A DNA stretch of 64,000 nt. It comes from Pristionchus mayeri. Lineage: Eukaryota > Nematoda > Chromadorea > Rhabditida > Neodiplogasteridae. The notes beneath the pieces were generated by a model. The model was not told where the DNA came from. It made no database searches and saw only the letters and a list, made by a program, of their open reading frames with translations. Of the stretch, positions 34,501-45,399 are shown in pieces. How positions within the stretch are numbered: position 1 is the first letter of the stretch; the number at the start of each line of letters is the position of its first letter. Both the position numbers and the translations under genes were made by a program. The stretch lies in NCBI GenBank assembly GCA_036245805.1, contig BTRK01000005.1:8742001-8806000 (forward strand), written 5' to 3'.

Positions 34501-36798
34501 AAATTTCAAGTCTCTGTCTCCACAGAGAACGAGATACCCAATTGAGGGAATTCAAATAAAAATCACTTCCGTTGAAACTCCGTGAGAACTAACGCCACAT
34601 AACTCTACTCGCAACTTTGCAGGGAGACGAGCGTAGCGTGATCGGCAAACTCCAAGAGATCTTGAAAGATGCGGTTAGAACACTAGCTCGGATAAGAACT
34701 ATGACGTCATGCCGCCTTTCGTATATCAAAGGTGGCATGACGTCATAGTTCTCATCCGAGCTAGGCGGTCAGGCTTTGTTGCGTTTTTATGAAATCTAAA
34801 ATTGGCAATTCAGGGAAACGAAAAGAGTTACGTAGAGGGAAAATCGCAAATCGCCATCGAGGACACACCTGAGGTAGCAAAGATCAAAGATCAAAGAAAT
34901 ATGACACTTCTTTGATAACTGACCCAATCCCCATCATCCTCATAAAACCTCATTCATTTCTTTTTTTTTTTTTTTTCGTTTTTTTTTTTTTTTTTTTTTT
35001 TTCGTCGCACAAGCCCTTTATAATGGGAATGATGGGAAGGGGGGGGGTGGGCCAAATATCCAAGAACTGCCGATCAAAGATCTTGAATCGTCGTTTTAAA
35101 TAAACGTACAGGGCGAGATACGACCACGGGAGAAGAAGATCAAAGATCAGAATCCTAAGATCAAGGATCAGGAAGGCCGGGAGCAGGAGGGTGCGAAGAA
35201 GGAGGGAGAGGCGGCTCAAGCGAAGAAGAAAGACGTGCGGTTTTTTTTCTTTTCAGTTCTCTTTAGCTGCATTTCTGCATGGCACTATGATGATAACTAT
35301 AACGTCATGCCGTCTTTGATATATCATACGCTCAAGTCGATTTACACCTTGTAAACTAGTCAATCACTGGTCAATTAGACTTGTTTTGCAAATCGACTTG
35401 AGCGTATGGGGGGAGGTACATTGCTCGAAAGCTTACTTGTTTGAAACTTGTGCGACGAGAGCTGCAGAGTAATGGTCTGAGTCTCCTCGATTTGCATGCT
35501 CTCTCGTCTCTCTGACCGGCGAGAGAGCGTGTGTTTTGGAGAGAGTCAGACCATTACTCGGAGTAATGGTCTGACTCTCCTCGATTTGCATGCTCTCAGA
35601 GCGGCATCTCTGCATTTTTTTATGTGTTCATTTCGAAACGTCATTTTATTTATTTTAATATTGTATTCGCAGGACGCATCTCCGCTGTCGCCTCCGAACG
35701 TCAGCAGAATGGCAGATATCGGCAAGAAGTAAGCCTGCTAATTATACTATTATTAATTAGGCTACAGGGGAATCGTCTAATTTCCCACTTTTTCTCGTTG
35801 GGTGAAGCGATGAAAAAGCAGTCAGTTTCATGTGGGTAGCAGCTACGGATCACGAGATATCATAGATATTAGAGATAGTCGAGAGAGTTCACGAAAAGGA
35901 TAGCATCTCGTACCAGCTTACCAATAAGCTTGCCAATATGTTCCCTTAAAACGGTACTACCCTGATTTGTAAAATTTATTTTGGAAATTTCATTTTGTAA
36001 ACGAATTTTTCGTAAAATTAAAGTTTAGAAAAAAATATCTGGAAATTTCCTTTTTGGAAAAACCAATTGTGGAAAAAAATAAATTGGAAACACATTTTTA
36101 GAAAGACCCTTTTTTTTGGAAATTTTTCCACTGGTTACGGTATTTTTCACTGCATCGAGAGAACCGCGAAATAGAAAGATTAATTTCAAGCATTGATTTT
36201 GCATTATTTAGTATATTTTCTTTCTTTAATTATTAGTATTGTTAATTACAATAATAATATATGAAGGAAAATAATAAAATGTTACGAATTTGCTGATAAA
36301 TGCCGAAAATGCTCCATAGGTTACGGTAATTTTCCGCTCGGCTACAGTGCTACCGGCCATGGAAAAATTTCCAAAACGTGCATTTCCAAAATGGAAATTC
36401 GGAAATTTATTTTCCATTTCTTGCCTTTCCAAAAAATGAATTTCCAAAATTTTTTTTCTAAATATTTTTTTCCAAAATGTGCAGTTATGAAATGAAATTT
36501 ACATTTCGGGGTAATACCCTTAAAACCACAGCTGTAATTAGTATTGACTTTTTTCATTATCTCTAATTCACTCTCAATTGTACCTGATGACTATTTTCCA
36601 TTTGTCATCTAGATATGGCATCGTAATTATCATGCTCCTAATTTCCCCTGTATCATTTATCTGATATCTCATGATTTGTCGCATAATAAAGAATTATCAA
36701 TACTACTGGAATTTGGCGGAATTCCAGCACGATAGATCAAAAATAAAAACCCACAAAATCGTTTACTTTCCAGGGAGGCCATCGCCTGCAAGAAGTAA
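25595..36798 (+). CDS. CK1/tau-tubulin-kinase-like protein kinase with long coiled-coil tail
   Basis: Exons are 25595-25615, 25881-25973, 26232-26315, 26469-26553, 26639-26729, 26811-26888, 27092-27206, 27542-27658, 28227-28332, 28691-28775, 29100-29142, 29867-29926, 30291-30368, 30456-30500, 30597-30671, 30795-30839, 30946-31026, 31751-31810, 32175-32252, 32340-32384, 32481-32555, 32679-32723, 32830-32886, 33087-33158, 33311-33427, 33783-33830, 34623-34673, 34814-34873, 35112-35234, 35673-35728 and 36774-36798, about 737 residues. Kinase hallmarks are the Gly loop IGSGTFGD (31-38), Lys in FAMKTE (52), IMELLGPTLYDIR, HRDIKPHNF (catalytic Asp 152), ADFGLAR (Asp 173) and GTVRYAS. From about residue 327 the tail is charged and helical. 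An AATAAA lies at 36939. It presumably phosphorylates Ser/Thr. The junction into 27542 is the least certain: an acceptor at 27529 would keep more of the loop but not the phase. Confidence 0.85.
25628..25835 (+). repeat. Degenerate minisatellite in kinase intron 1
   Basis: About six imperfect copies of a unit of about 35 bp containing GGTTCCTGTGGTACCACGAG. GGTAC/GTACC words are conserved and the spacers vary. Confidence 0.7.
27722..28113. mobile_element. Small TIR element in a kinase intron
   Basis: The ends TAGGGTTCCGAAA and TTTCGGAACCCTA are exact complements, followed inward by CACTCGGAGAC against GTCTCCCCGAGTG. The interior has many GAGACGT words in both orientations. It has no coding capacity and is 392 bp long. 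Confidence 0.8.
28799..29002. repeat. Palindromic MITE with ACCAGTAGGTGGGCAAC ends
   Basis: The left end ACCAGTAGGTGGGCAACTCC pairs with GGTTGCCCACCTACTGGT at the right. The interior is full of CCAGT/ACTGG words. It is 204 bp long and lies in an intron just before the exon at 29100. Confidence 0.8.
29092..30975 (+). repeat. Tandem duplication, unit 1 (1,884 bp)
   Basis: The unit contains kinase exons 29100-29142, 29867-29926, 30291-30368, 30456-30500, 30597-30671, 30795-30839 and the start of 30946-31026. It is essentially identical to 30976-32859; the one difference I saw is GCCGGAAGG near 30608 against GCCGAAAGG near 32491. The breakpoint has about 1 bp of shared sequence. Confidence 0.95.
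30976..32859 (+). repeat. Tandem duplication, unit 2 (1,884 bp)
   Basis: This is the second unit, ending at CAGTCGA before unique GTTACAAG. The junction fuses the exon 5' part DGSDGDRPQS in frame to NCRKMHTILNK of the repeated exon at 30976, with no stop. The duplication therefore lengthens the protein instead of breaking it. Confidence 0.95.
33483..33555. repeat. CRE palindrome family member
   Basis: TCGGATGAGAGCTATGACGT pairs with a diverged complement ending ATGACGTCATAGTACTCATC. It lies in a kinase intron. Confidence 0.8.
34368..34592. repeat. Hairpin repeat, arms about 100 bp
   Basis: GTTAGTTCTCACGGAATTTG at the left pairs with CCGTGAGAACTAAC at the right. The innermost pair is TTGAAATTTGGAATATA against TATATTCCAAATTTCAA, with a loop of about 23 nt. 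It lies in a kinase intron. Confidence 0.85.
34682..34764. repeat. CRE palindrome family member, well preserved
   Basis: CTAGCTCGGATAAGAACTATGACGTCATGCC and its complement form a near-perfect 83 bp palindrome with TGACGTCA in both arms and a CGTATA centre. It lies 8 bp after a kinase exon. Confidence 0.92.
35467..35605. repeat. GAGAGCG palindrome plus a half copy
   Basis: AGTAATGGTCTGAGTCTCCT pairs with GAGAGAGTCAGACCATTACT around CTCTCTGACCGGCGAGAGAG. A second left half (GAGTAATGGTCTGACTCTCC) follows at once at 35560-35600. Confidence 0.85.
35950..36515. repeat. Decayed inverted-repeat element rich in GGAAATTT
   Basis: The left half repeats TTTGGAAATTT-type words and the right half carries the complementary AAATTTCCAAA words. 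The ends GGTACTACCC and GGGTAATACC are roughly complementary. It lies in the last kinase intron. Confidence 0.6.
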
Positions 36799-37516
36799 AG
36801 ATGCAGCGATGGCGTGATTTTTTTATCTTTGATCTTTGATCTTTGATCATTGATCTTCTTGGAGTTGCCTGATTGCCGATGCCCAAATCTTACTCGTAGC
36901 ATACTGTAGTAGATCACAAAAAGCGTTTCATACCGATGAATAAAGCTGATTATTGTGCAAATGGAGAGATCAGTATGGTGCTGGGCCCTTGTACAGTATA
37001 TCAATCATCATTATGCAATGAGAAAGGTGTATAATGATTTGCCAATGAGGGAGCATTGCTCGTTACTACTTCATATGTCTCAATCTGGAACCATCATCAA
37101 ACAAAAATCAAAGATCAAAACGGTCAAGAGTGAAGGCTACTATCCCTCATCCCAATCTTCTCTTTAACTCCCACTCATCCATTCAAGTTGTCATTAGTGA
37201 TGCCAAAACGGCGCGCGCTCTCCTAGTTTCACGCGCTCTCTCACCGGTCAGACAGAGCGAGAGAGCGTGTGAAACGCGGAGAGCGCGCGCCGTTTTGGCA
37301 TCACTAGTTGTCATGCAAGAGTCATCAAATAATTTATTCCTGCGCGAACCGCCAAGGGGTCAAGAGTTCAAAGAGCAAAGATCAACGATCAAGGAGTGAT
37401 ACAGTTGGCAATAAGCTAGTATACGATATGTACACAGAATGAGATCAGGGGGGAATCGGGTCGCAGATTAAAGATCAAAGATCAGGCTGGGGTGGGGTCG
37501 GGGAGAGGGGGGTCTC
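36799..37516. other. Convergent 3' spacer between kinase and TNFAIP8-like genes
   Basis: No exon was seen. It contains a CTTTGATC run (36827-36850), AATAAA for the kinase at 36939-36944, AATAAA on the minus strand at 37333-37338 for the opposing gene, and a long palindrome at 37195-37306. Confidence 0.6.
37195..37306. repeat. GC-rich near-perfect palindrome, 112 bp
   Basis: TAGTGATGCCAAAACGGCGC pairs exactly with the complementary right end. The inner part CTCTCTCACCGGTCAGACAG relates it to the GAGAGCG palindrome family, but the outer arms differ. Confidence 0.9.
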
Positions 37517-40500
37517 TCAGAGGTACTGGCTCTCGATGAGCGAGTCGATGTCCTCTGCGAAGCGCTTGAGCGCCGCGTCGTGCTCGGGTCTGGAAAGAGA
37601 TCAGAGATCAGAAATTAAAGATCAAAGATCAAAACAATTAGAGAAATTCGCATTTCGTCACGAGTTTTGAGCATTTTTCGCGTGGAAAGAAACGAATCGC
37701 TGCCAAATATATGCCCAATCCAGGGCCAATGCAGTAAAACAAGGGTCAAAGAGTTCAGTATGCCATACACTAGCTCCATCTATTTTTAGGTAAAAACCGT
37801 TCAAATTAACCAAAATGTATGAGACTCCAAACTACAAGCTCCAAACTACAAAGATCAAAGAGCAAACCGGAAGAGCGCGTCCATCACGACGGGCGTGCAC
37901 AGGGTGTCGAAGAAGAAGGCGAGTCGGGCGGACGACTGCAGAGATAAAATATCAAATTTCCGAAAAACTCGACAGGCTCACGGCAATTTATTTCTCGATA
38001 TCCCGTTGAAAGTCATGGTCCTTATTCTGATCAAAAAATGGTGTGGCACGTGCGGTCATTTCTATGCTTAGCGGCACGGTTTGCACCCCTTATTGACGGT
38101 TCTGTATCGCCCGTCCACACAAATCAATCAAAATACCGAAAACCGTATAGCTCTAGTACAGTACTTCGAAAGAAACGGTAGAAAAGCTACACACTATCAG
38201 GCAAGATTTTCAAAAAAATTACAGTACCACAGGAAACCATCATGGGCTGTGCAAATGAATTTTACAGTACATCTTTTGCACAGGGGTGCCCATTTTTTTA
38301 CTAGTCTGTCAATGAAAAAAATGCCGTGAGGCTCCTGTGGAGGATTCGCTCTGGCACGCTGCCGAGGGCGGGAATTCAAAAAAATGATTCAAAAGATTCA
38401 AACGGCTCGCCTTATCGCTCAGCTGGTAGTCGACGATGGGCGCGAGGTCGGCGCGCAGCGCCTCGCACAGCGCCACCAGGAACTCGCGCTCGTACGAGTA
38501 CGCCACCTGGGCAGAGGTGATCTTTGTAGTTTGATCTTTGCTCTTTACTGTTCTTTGACTTCAAGTCTTTGGCAGAAAGCACGAGGTAAGGGGAGAATCT
38601 ATATATAATTGACCTTTGACTAATGTTTTAAAGGTTTTTTTTAAAGTACCGTAGCAAAGCTGCAGACGGCGAGAGCGAGCGCGTGGCAGTGGTGCTTCAC
38701 CTGGAAATTGTGATCTTTAATCTTTGATCTTTAAACTCTGATCAGCCCACTTCACACTAGTAATTTCCCCCTTGCCGTGTTAGACTCAGTAGATCGGCTC
38801 GTGCATACGAATAAATCAATAATCAGCATTGGGTCAACTGCAGTATACCAATCAATAATTAGCTGTGGGTAAGATCTATGATTTTAAACCTCTTTTTGAC
38901 CTCCGCAGGGACGAGGCCCCTGCCGAAGGCGGGTTGCAGCCGTATTAGTGCATTCATAATGTACTATGAATGAACCACAACTGGCCAGATATGTGCCATA
39001 GATCCAGGACCGGTTGCAGGCGAAAAACCCCTCTTATGCAACTCATTCCCCCAATCGAGCCTCCAATAATCTCTCCATTTGGTCTCTAAAAAAAATAACT
39101 TCCTCAGATTTGGCCTGCTCTATTCCGCAGTATCACTTCCTCATGCATATGGATGAGAACTACGATGCCATACCAACTTTGACATATCAAAGGTGGCATG
39201 ACGTCATGGTTATAATCCGACCTAGTGCCACCTCAGTCGATGCAACCCTCATATATGACAGATTCAGTAGTTTACCTCTCTCTCCCTCATCCTACCTGAC
39301 TCTTTACATGCTATGTAACCAAATTTTTAACCATATTGACCTTAGATCCATCTCCTCTCAACCCTCCCTAACGCTCCCCAACCTCACCCATAAGGGGAAG
39401 CCGCTAGTTACATTACTAAAATAGCTAGTACTCGAGCGCCGAAAACATATCATGCAATACAGTCAGCCGTCGATCGAACGAGAATACAGTAAGCCTAGGC
39501 GATATTTGATCTCCCTTTCCCAACACCTTTTATCCGTGATCTCTGACCTTGTCGAGTCGCTCCTGCTCCTTCTCTCCGTCCAGCAGCCCGTTCTTCGCGA
39601 GCACGCCCACCTTCAGCGCCAGCTTCATCGCGTACTTGGCCAGCTGCCAAGATAGTTGTTAGCATTTTGTTTTCATATTTTCCAAAATCGTCGACAGGTT
39701 TGTGTACAACTTTGGCGCTGGCACGATGCCAAGGGCGGCAAATTCAAATTATTTTCGAAAATTTCTCCCTCACCTTGTCCGCCTGCTCGCGCTCGAGGCA
39801 CTCGCGTAGCAGCGCGTGCAGCGACTCGAAGAGCGCCGAGGCACGATCCGGCAGCACCTGGAAAATAAGTCAGCTGGCGATTCGATAATGAATGGGGTCC
39901 TTGCAATTTTAGTCATGTTACGATTGGATCTACAGTATCCAGGATAATATGTTTGGCCAGCTATCGATTGTAAGGAGAGAATCCCTGCTCCAAAGGAAAT
40001 CCCAAGTATCTCTACCCCAAGACAACACTACAAATACTCAGCTATCGACAGGAAACTCAAATGCAGTATCCTGTTCGAAAAAACAGAAAATATTGTAAAT
40101 CTACCAAAGAAAACCGCATGGTATAGCTCGCAATATTAACATGAATAGCGACAACATCCAGAAATCAAGAGTAAAGCCTAAAATAGTCAGAATTCAATAG
40201 CAGTTTACTAGACAAGCAATTAGGCAGTTGTCGATTGGGCGAGACTACAGTAATTCTATCACAGTAACTCTTGCAGAGAGTCGCAGCGACTAATTGAAAA
40301 ATTTATACACAAAATTTGCTCGTGAGATAATACCTGCTTGCTGAGTCGCTTGTTGCTGGCGAGCTTGCCGACGAGCTTCTTCTGCGTGCGCACCGCGAGC
40401 GAGGACATCGAGGTCGCGCCTGAAAATAAGGGAAAGATTACGGTAGTCGATTATCGACCGATCGATAGCGCTTTTGAAACAAAAGCAGGTGAGTCAATCG

Positions 40501-40600
40501 ATGTCCAGTCCATCGAGCGACTAGGACCCGCCGCGAAAACTACGGTAGCCAATCGATAGCATACCGTACCCTCGTCGTGAACGTCGCCGGCGGTGGTCAT
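37517..40600 (-). CDS. TNFAIP8 (TIPE) family protein
   Basis: Minus-strand exons 40570-40600, 40334-40419, 39774-39857, 39548-39643, 38650-38700, 38411-38506, 37868-37935 and 37517-37589 give 194 residues, the usual length of the family (about 190-200). Family-like stretches are SLAVRTQKKLVGKLAS (vertebrate members have a similar LALQAQKKILSKMAS-type segment), the LKVGVLAKNG helix, CHALALAVCSFATV, YSYEREFLVALCEALRADLA and ALFRPEHDAALKRFAEDID. The fold is an all-helical cytosolic bundle with a lipid-binding cavity, known from vertebrate members to bind phosphoinositides and to act in cell death and immune control. The start ATG at 40600 follows a CTCAG acceptor, but the frame stays open upstream. 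The intron after exon 38411-38506 appears to use a GC donor (AAG/GCGAGC). Confidence 0.88.
39150..39227. repeat. CRE palindrome family member
   Basis: GGATGAGAACTACGATGCCA pairs imperfectly with GGCATGACGTCATGGTTATA ahead of CCGACCTAG. It lies in an intron of the TNFAIP8-like gene. Confidence 0.75.
40263..40322 (-). repeat. 45-nt intron motif, copy at the 5' end of a TNFAIP8-like intron
   Basis: On the minus strand CAATTAGTCGCTGCGACTCT followed by CTGCAAGAGTT begins within 40 nt of the GTATTA donor of exon 40334-40419. Other copies are at 18110-18160, 40869-40922, 41763-41822, 45894-45946, 46081-46126, 46183-46230, 47405-47461, 47756-47812, 49595-49645 and 57936-57992. Confidence 0.85.
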
Positions 40601-43463
40601 GATGTCGTCGTGGTCGGAGTCGCTGAGGATACGGTTGATTATCGATTGAAAAATTGAGCGAAGATGCGCGAAAAATGGAGCAACCAACCTGTTCATTGCG
40701 AGCGACGAGTGAGAAATGAACAGAAATGAGCAAGAAATGAAAATTTTGAGGCAGCGGAAAGGAAAAAAGATTCGAATGAATCACGTATGAAATCGGGAGC
40801 GCGAGATGAGTAAGGGAAGGGAGCTAGGGAGAAATATTGATGACAATGCTTGAATAATCACAAAGTATAACTCCCGCAGAACACCGCAAACGACTAATTG
40901 CCCGAATTTTCAGTATAAAACGTGCACCGCGAGATCTGGTGGGGGAAAGTTCATGCAAATGTACTATCGCTCTACTCTCGATTGCCAACTCATAAGAAAA
41001 AAAAGCTGGGGAAACGATTGCAAGGGAGCATGTAAGCCTCATCAAAGATCGCAGAGCACTCATTCCGCGCCCTCTCGAGCAGGTCTGCGCTCAACGCAAA
41101 ATCTAAGGTACTCTGGTCCGCGCACAAAAGTTGTAAAAAAAGTGCAAAACAAGTATAGAACAAGTATGTGCACAAGTTGTAAATGTGCACAAGTTGAAAC
41201 CCCTCTCCGTACGCTAAATAGAGTTTACAAGTTGCAAACAAGTAATAAAATTTACAAATTGTAAGCAAGTTATAAGTTTACAAGTTGTAAACAAGCAATA
41301 TTTCTCATACATGTTGTAAAACAGTTTGAGCGTAGGGGGAGCGATGAAAATATACAACTTGTAAAACAGGGAAAATACAAGTATAGAACACGCCTATTTA
41401 CAACCTGTGCGACTGCACCGAAGAAGGCGAGTGGTGAGAGAGTGCAGAGAAAGAGATAAAACTCTCTCGCATCCACATGCTCTCTCGCGCAATTCCGGTA
41501 AGAACACCAGCAACCAACTAAGCGCGCCGTGAAGCAATTTGAAAACGAGCGAGTGGCCCGCAATGAGCCGTCAAGGATACTGAGAGGGAAAGGAGAGAGA
41601 AAAGAGGGAGGCGAAATCGTCTGACTCTCTCATCGTCGCATGCTCTCTCGCCTTTCTCTAACCTGCGGCACAGAGAGAGAGAAGAGAGACTGGCCGTTAG
41701 TCGAAGAATCAAAAGACAACAAGGTCAGCAGGGAGGATGGCAGATTGGCTATTTTGAATGATCACTTAAACTCTCGCAGAACGCCGCAATGACTAATTGC
41801 GAAATTTCTGTGCGAAATTTGCAGGAAAAAAGGCAGGCAAATTCAAAGATGCACTGATAATTGCGCGGAGCTTCCAGATAGAGTGGCCTCGTTCCTAGTT
41901 CCCTCCCAATCCGACTCGCAGCAAGGACAAAGTCATGGAACACGGAAGGTTGAAACCGTGGAAGGAGTTAAACGATTCACTCCCCATCACTGAGTTGACC
42001 TGTTTACAAGAATACCCGGGCCCGCATCTAAGCGATCGTAAAAAAACTGAATAGACGCGACGCGAGATCGAACGGTATTTTAATAGGGGATGACGAGGGC
42101 TATGAAAGGGGGGAAGGAAGGAAGTGTGTAATAAACAGTGCTGGGAAATTTTGACAAATTGACATTAAAGTTACCCAACACCCTTGAAAATGCCTTTCTA
42201 TATTATTTAACAATGTAGTAGAACGGGTTCTAATCAGTTAAACTGGAATAATGAAAATAATAGAAAATCAAAATTTGCAAAAACGTAGAGCCGCAAAGTT
42301 TCAGTCTGAGTTGCCTGATCACGCCCGCTCTCTCTATTTTACTCTCTCGCTCTCTCGCTCTCGCTTACTCCCGCCAGTTTAAATTATTTCCATGGGTGTT
42401 GGGAAACTTTAATAACAGGAAAGGTGATTGAACGTGGCGCGAAATCGGCAAAAACTGAGAACCTTTCAATGCCTAAGAGTCAGATTGTAGGCTCATTTTG
42501 AGGAGGAGAAGGGGAAGAAAGGCGGAGTCAGCGCGCGAAAACCGCGGCGAAATGACAAATCTAACCCTCCCCTATTACTTTTTGCTGGTAAATGCCGGCA
42601 AACGATGGATCGAAATGAGTAAAGTGAGGTGTGAAAAGGAAAAAAATTGAGCAGCTTGAGAAAAGATCAAAATCAACAGCGGCGAAGCGATAAATCAACA
42701 ATTATCGGAGTCTCCGAATCTAATCCGCAGGCTAGTGTAAGCAGACGAAAATACGGGCTAGAGACAGCGAGAGAGCACGCGGATATGAGAGAGTCAGACG
42801 AAAATCGAAGTGGCCTAGCAGCAACTAATCAAGGTTGTAAGCGGAAAGGAGAGCAAGTGTGATGATTCCCCTCTCCCCCCGGGGAATGCGCGCGCGAGAG
42901 AGTGTGGGGATAGGAGAGAGCGCGAGAGAGGGAGAGAGAGAACGAGGACAGACAGAGAGACGGCAGTGAAAGAGAGGGAAGAGAGGGATGAAAACTGCTG
43001 GGCTGACCTCAAAAGTTGGAATTCGGCCAGATTGAGAGTGCTACAAATATCAGCAACTTTTTTAATAAGGTAAGGCAACTGTAGCCGATTGAGTGACACT
43101 TAGTGAACGTTGTCTATACTTTCTCAAGGTTCGCTCCCTAAGTGATTTAGCTGATAATGGACATCACTCTAAATCTCAATCGATTGATGCTCGCAATCAA
43201 ATCAGGTGTAGGCCTTTAGGAAGGATATTTCAAGGCCGCATCTCTTCTCTTGTGATTTCTCCTCTCTGAAGTTAATGCAGGGCGTTACTCCGTGAAGCTT
43301 TCAATCAATGTGATGACTGGTACGGTAGGGGAGGATACGGTAGCCAAATTATGAAGATAAAAATATTTTTCTCTTCGCGATATTCAAAATGTGGGGATTA
43401 TGGAAATGATTCGATCACTTGCCAATTCCTTCCTTCTCCGTTCATTTCTTGTCAAATCACTCG
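40601..43463. other. Intergenic region between divergent TNFAIP8-like and secreted-protein genes
   Basis: No coding exon was recognised. It contains two copies of the 45-nt motif (40869-40922, 41763-41822), the second MITE at 41111-41419, CTCTCTC/GAGAGAG half palindromes (41405-41480, 41615-41690), and a purine-rich GAGA stretch at 42880-42985. Promoters for the two divergent genes presumably lie here, but none could be pinpointed. Confidence 0.5.
41111..41419. repeat. MITE-like element built of ACAAGTTGTAAAC words, copy 2
   Basis: Same order and words as 14181-14474, including CAAAACAAGTATAG, CGTACGCTAAATAGAGTTTA, AACAGTTTGAGCGTAGG and the terminal TGTGCGACTGCACC. A fragment of the same type may lie at 35325-35455 and a terminal piece at 63580-63620. 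Confidence 0.85.
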
Positions 43464-44980
43464 ATGCGCGCGGCGGTCCTACTCATCTCTCTCCTTCTAT
43501 ACTCGACCTCCCACTCGGTAGGTCACTCCCGTTGCTCGTATCACCTACCGTAATCGGCTACGGTAGCCCTGGTGATACGGTAAGTTGATTATCGATTTTT
43601 TCAGGTGCCATTATCGGACGATTTGTACGACACGGAGGACACGTACATCGTCATTCACCACCCCATCATCTGGAACATCAAGGAGGTACGGTAGGTTACG
43701 GTATCGACAGTAGTAGGACGGTAGTTATCGGGCGTGATGATGACGTCATCGATTGCAGCTCAACGCCTCCGCTGTAATCGAGGTGGTCGCGAAGCAGGTC
43801 GAGGAGGAGGTATGACCCACCGAACCACAACCCGTACCAACAGTACCCTGCATCATCCGATACCGTATCCAAATGACCAGCGTGCCGGATTACTGTAGAT
43901 TACTGCACGCTGCTACAATACTCCGTAAAAGTGGAGGCAATTAACAGGGAGGGAATGAAAAACTTGGCAAGCTGCCAGCATCTCTATGTTGATTTTCGAC
44001 GGTTCCGGCTCTGGAATGTTTTGCAAAAAATGTTGTGTGGTTTTGAAGGCAAAACATCTCGATTTCCCATCTCCTCGCCATTCCCGTGACCTACTACTGC
44101 TTGTCGCTCCGGAATACCATACCCTCGCTCTCGTAGTTGCGCTATCGTGGTCTAGAGTTCTTGCCACCGTAGTCATTTAATATTAGATGTTCCTACCTTT
44201 GTCACTCTTGTCCTACCGTAATCGTGCAGTAATTCTGCATTGATCCAACCGTATTCCTACCGTAACTCATTAGAAATCCTACCGTAATCCTGCCATATTC
44301 CTACCTTAATTCCATCGTAATCCCACCGTAATCCTACCGTGCTCTGCAGGTCTACCGTGCTGCCTCACTACCTCCGCCGCCCGATCCCTTCCCGTTCCCG
44401 CGCATTCTCGACCCAGAAACTGCCAGCTACAAGCCGCTGCCCGATCTCAGCAGTCAGTATTGATCTTTGATCTTTGATTTTTCTACGTTAACCTTTGATC
44501 TTTGCTCTTGTTGCAGAACACTTCCCTGTGAAAGGAACAGCAGGGGCCGGGGTGCAACCGGGCTCGGCGGCATCAGGACAGCCGGGCCAGGCGGTACCAG
44601 GATTGGTGGTACCAGGATCGGCGGTACCAGGATCGGCGGTACCAGGATCGGCGGGTCCAACGGCACAACAGCAACTTTCGGCTCCAGTAAGCACCGGAAA
44701 GCGAGACGCGAAGCGCCCGAAAGCCATTAAGACTACGGTAAGAGTACTGAGTTAATTTAGAGAATAGAGAATGTTGCGCAATCGGCGTTGCAAGCGACTT
44801 AAAAGTCATACTTTTCGAAAATTGTAACAAAATAGACCATTTTGGAAGCGTTTTTTAAAAATTGTTCACAAGTACCGTTACCCGATTACAGTATCCCTAA
44901 ATTATCGATTTCAGGCTCCCGCGACCTCTGTGAACCCACCAGCGAAGGCTGCGCTCCGAGCAGCAAGGCATGCCGAATGA
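43464..44980 (+). CDS. Small secreted protein with elastin-like VPGSA repeats
   Basis: Exons 43464-43517, 43605-43685, 43759-43809, 44350-44452, 44517-44737 and 44915-44980 give 191 residues in one frame. Exon 1 is a signal peptide (MRAAVLLISLLLYSTSHS). The mature part starts with an acidic, Tyr/Ile-rich region (DLYDTEDTYIVIHHPIIWNI), then a helix (NASAVIEVVAKQVEEEVYRA, with a possible N-glycosylation site NAS), a Pro-rich linker (PPPPDPFPFPRILDP), and a low-complexity exon with four 15-bp repeats encoding VPGLV/VPGSA. The end is basic. I do not recognise the family. It is probably an extracellular or cuticle-associated protein. It converges on the GPCR gene with 419 bp between stops. Confidence 0.75.
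44230..44345 (+). repeat. Short tandem CCTACCGTAATC-type repeats in an intron
   Basis: Five or more imperfect CCTACCGTAA words run up to the acceptor of the exon at 44350. The same TACCGTA/TACTGTA words recur in other introns (29927-30070, 43320-43580). Confidence 0.7.
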
Positions 44981-45399
44981 TCTTTGATCGTTGATCCTTG
45001 ATCTCAGATTTTTGATCGCTGAACTCGGCCCAAAATCAAGCGATTTTAGTAGCGATAAACGAGAAACATCAGATTGCGTCATCACATACAAACATGCGAT
45101 TCCCTGAATTGTAAACATCCAATTTATTAAAGCAAAAATGTGAAGCTGATTTCATGTTACAAGGAATTTTCAAAACAAGACAGTGGGGTGATAGTCTATA
45201 GCTTTATCGGCACCCGGCAGTGGAAATCAGAGAATCAGGGAAAACGAATAGTACACGTCGGTTACAGTAATCTCTATACACACAAAATACAAATACAATC
45301 TGGAGAACCCGTCGTCGTGCCAGCGCAGCAACGCTGAGTGCGTGATGATACAGTAGTCGTGATGTGGCGGTGCGTGGTGCATCAGCATTCTGCGATTTC
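44981..45399. other. Convergent 3' spacer
   Basis: No coding sequence. It contains a TTTGATC run near 44981-45020 and an AATAAA on the minus strand (45123-45128) that could serve the GPCR gene. Confidence 0.55.

Noticed and set aside
34957..35002. Long T runs in a kinase intron, possibly a poly(A) tail of a retrocopy.
   Set aside because: No retrocopied sequence or target-site duplication is adjacent. It is treated as a homopolymer tract, possibly with sequencing error.
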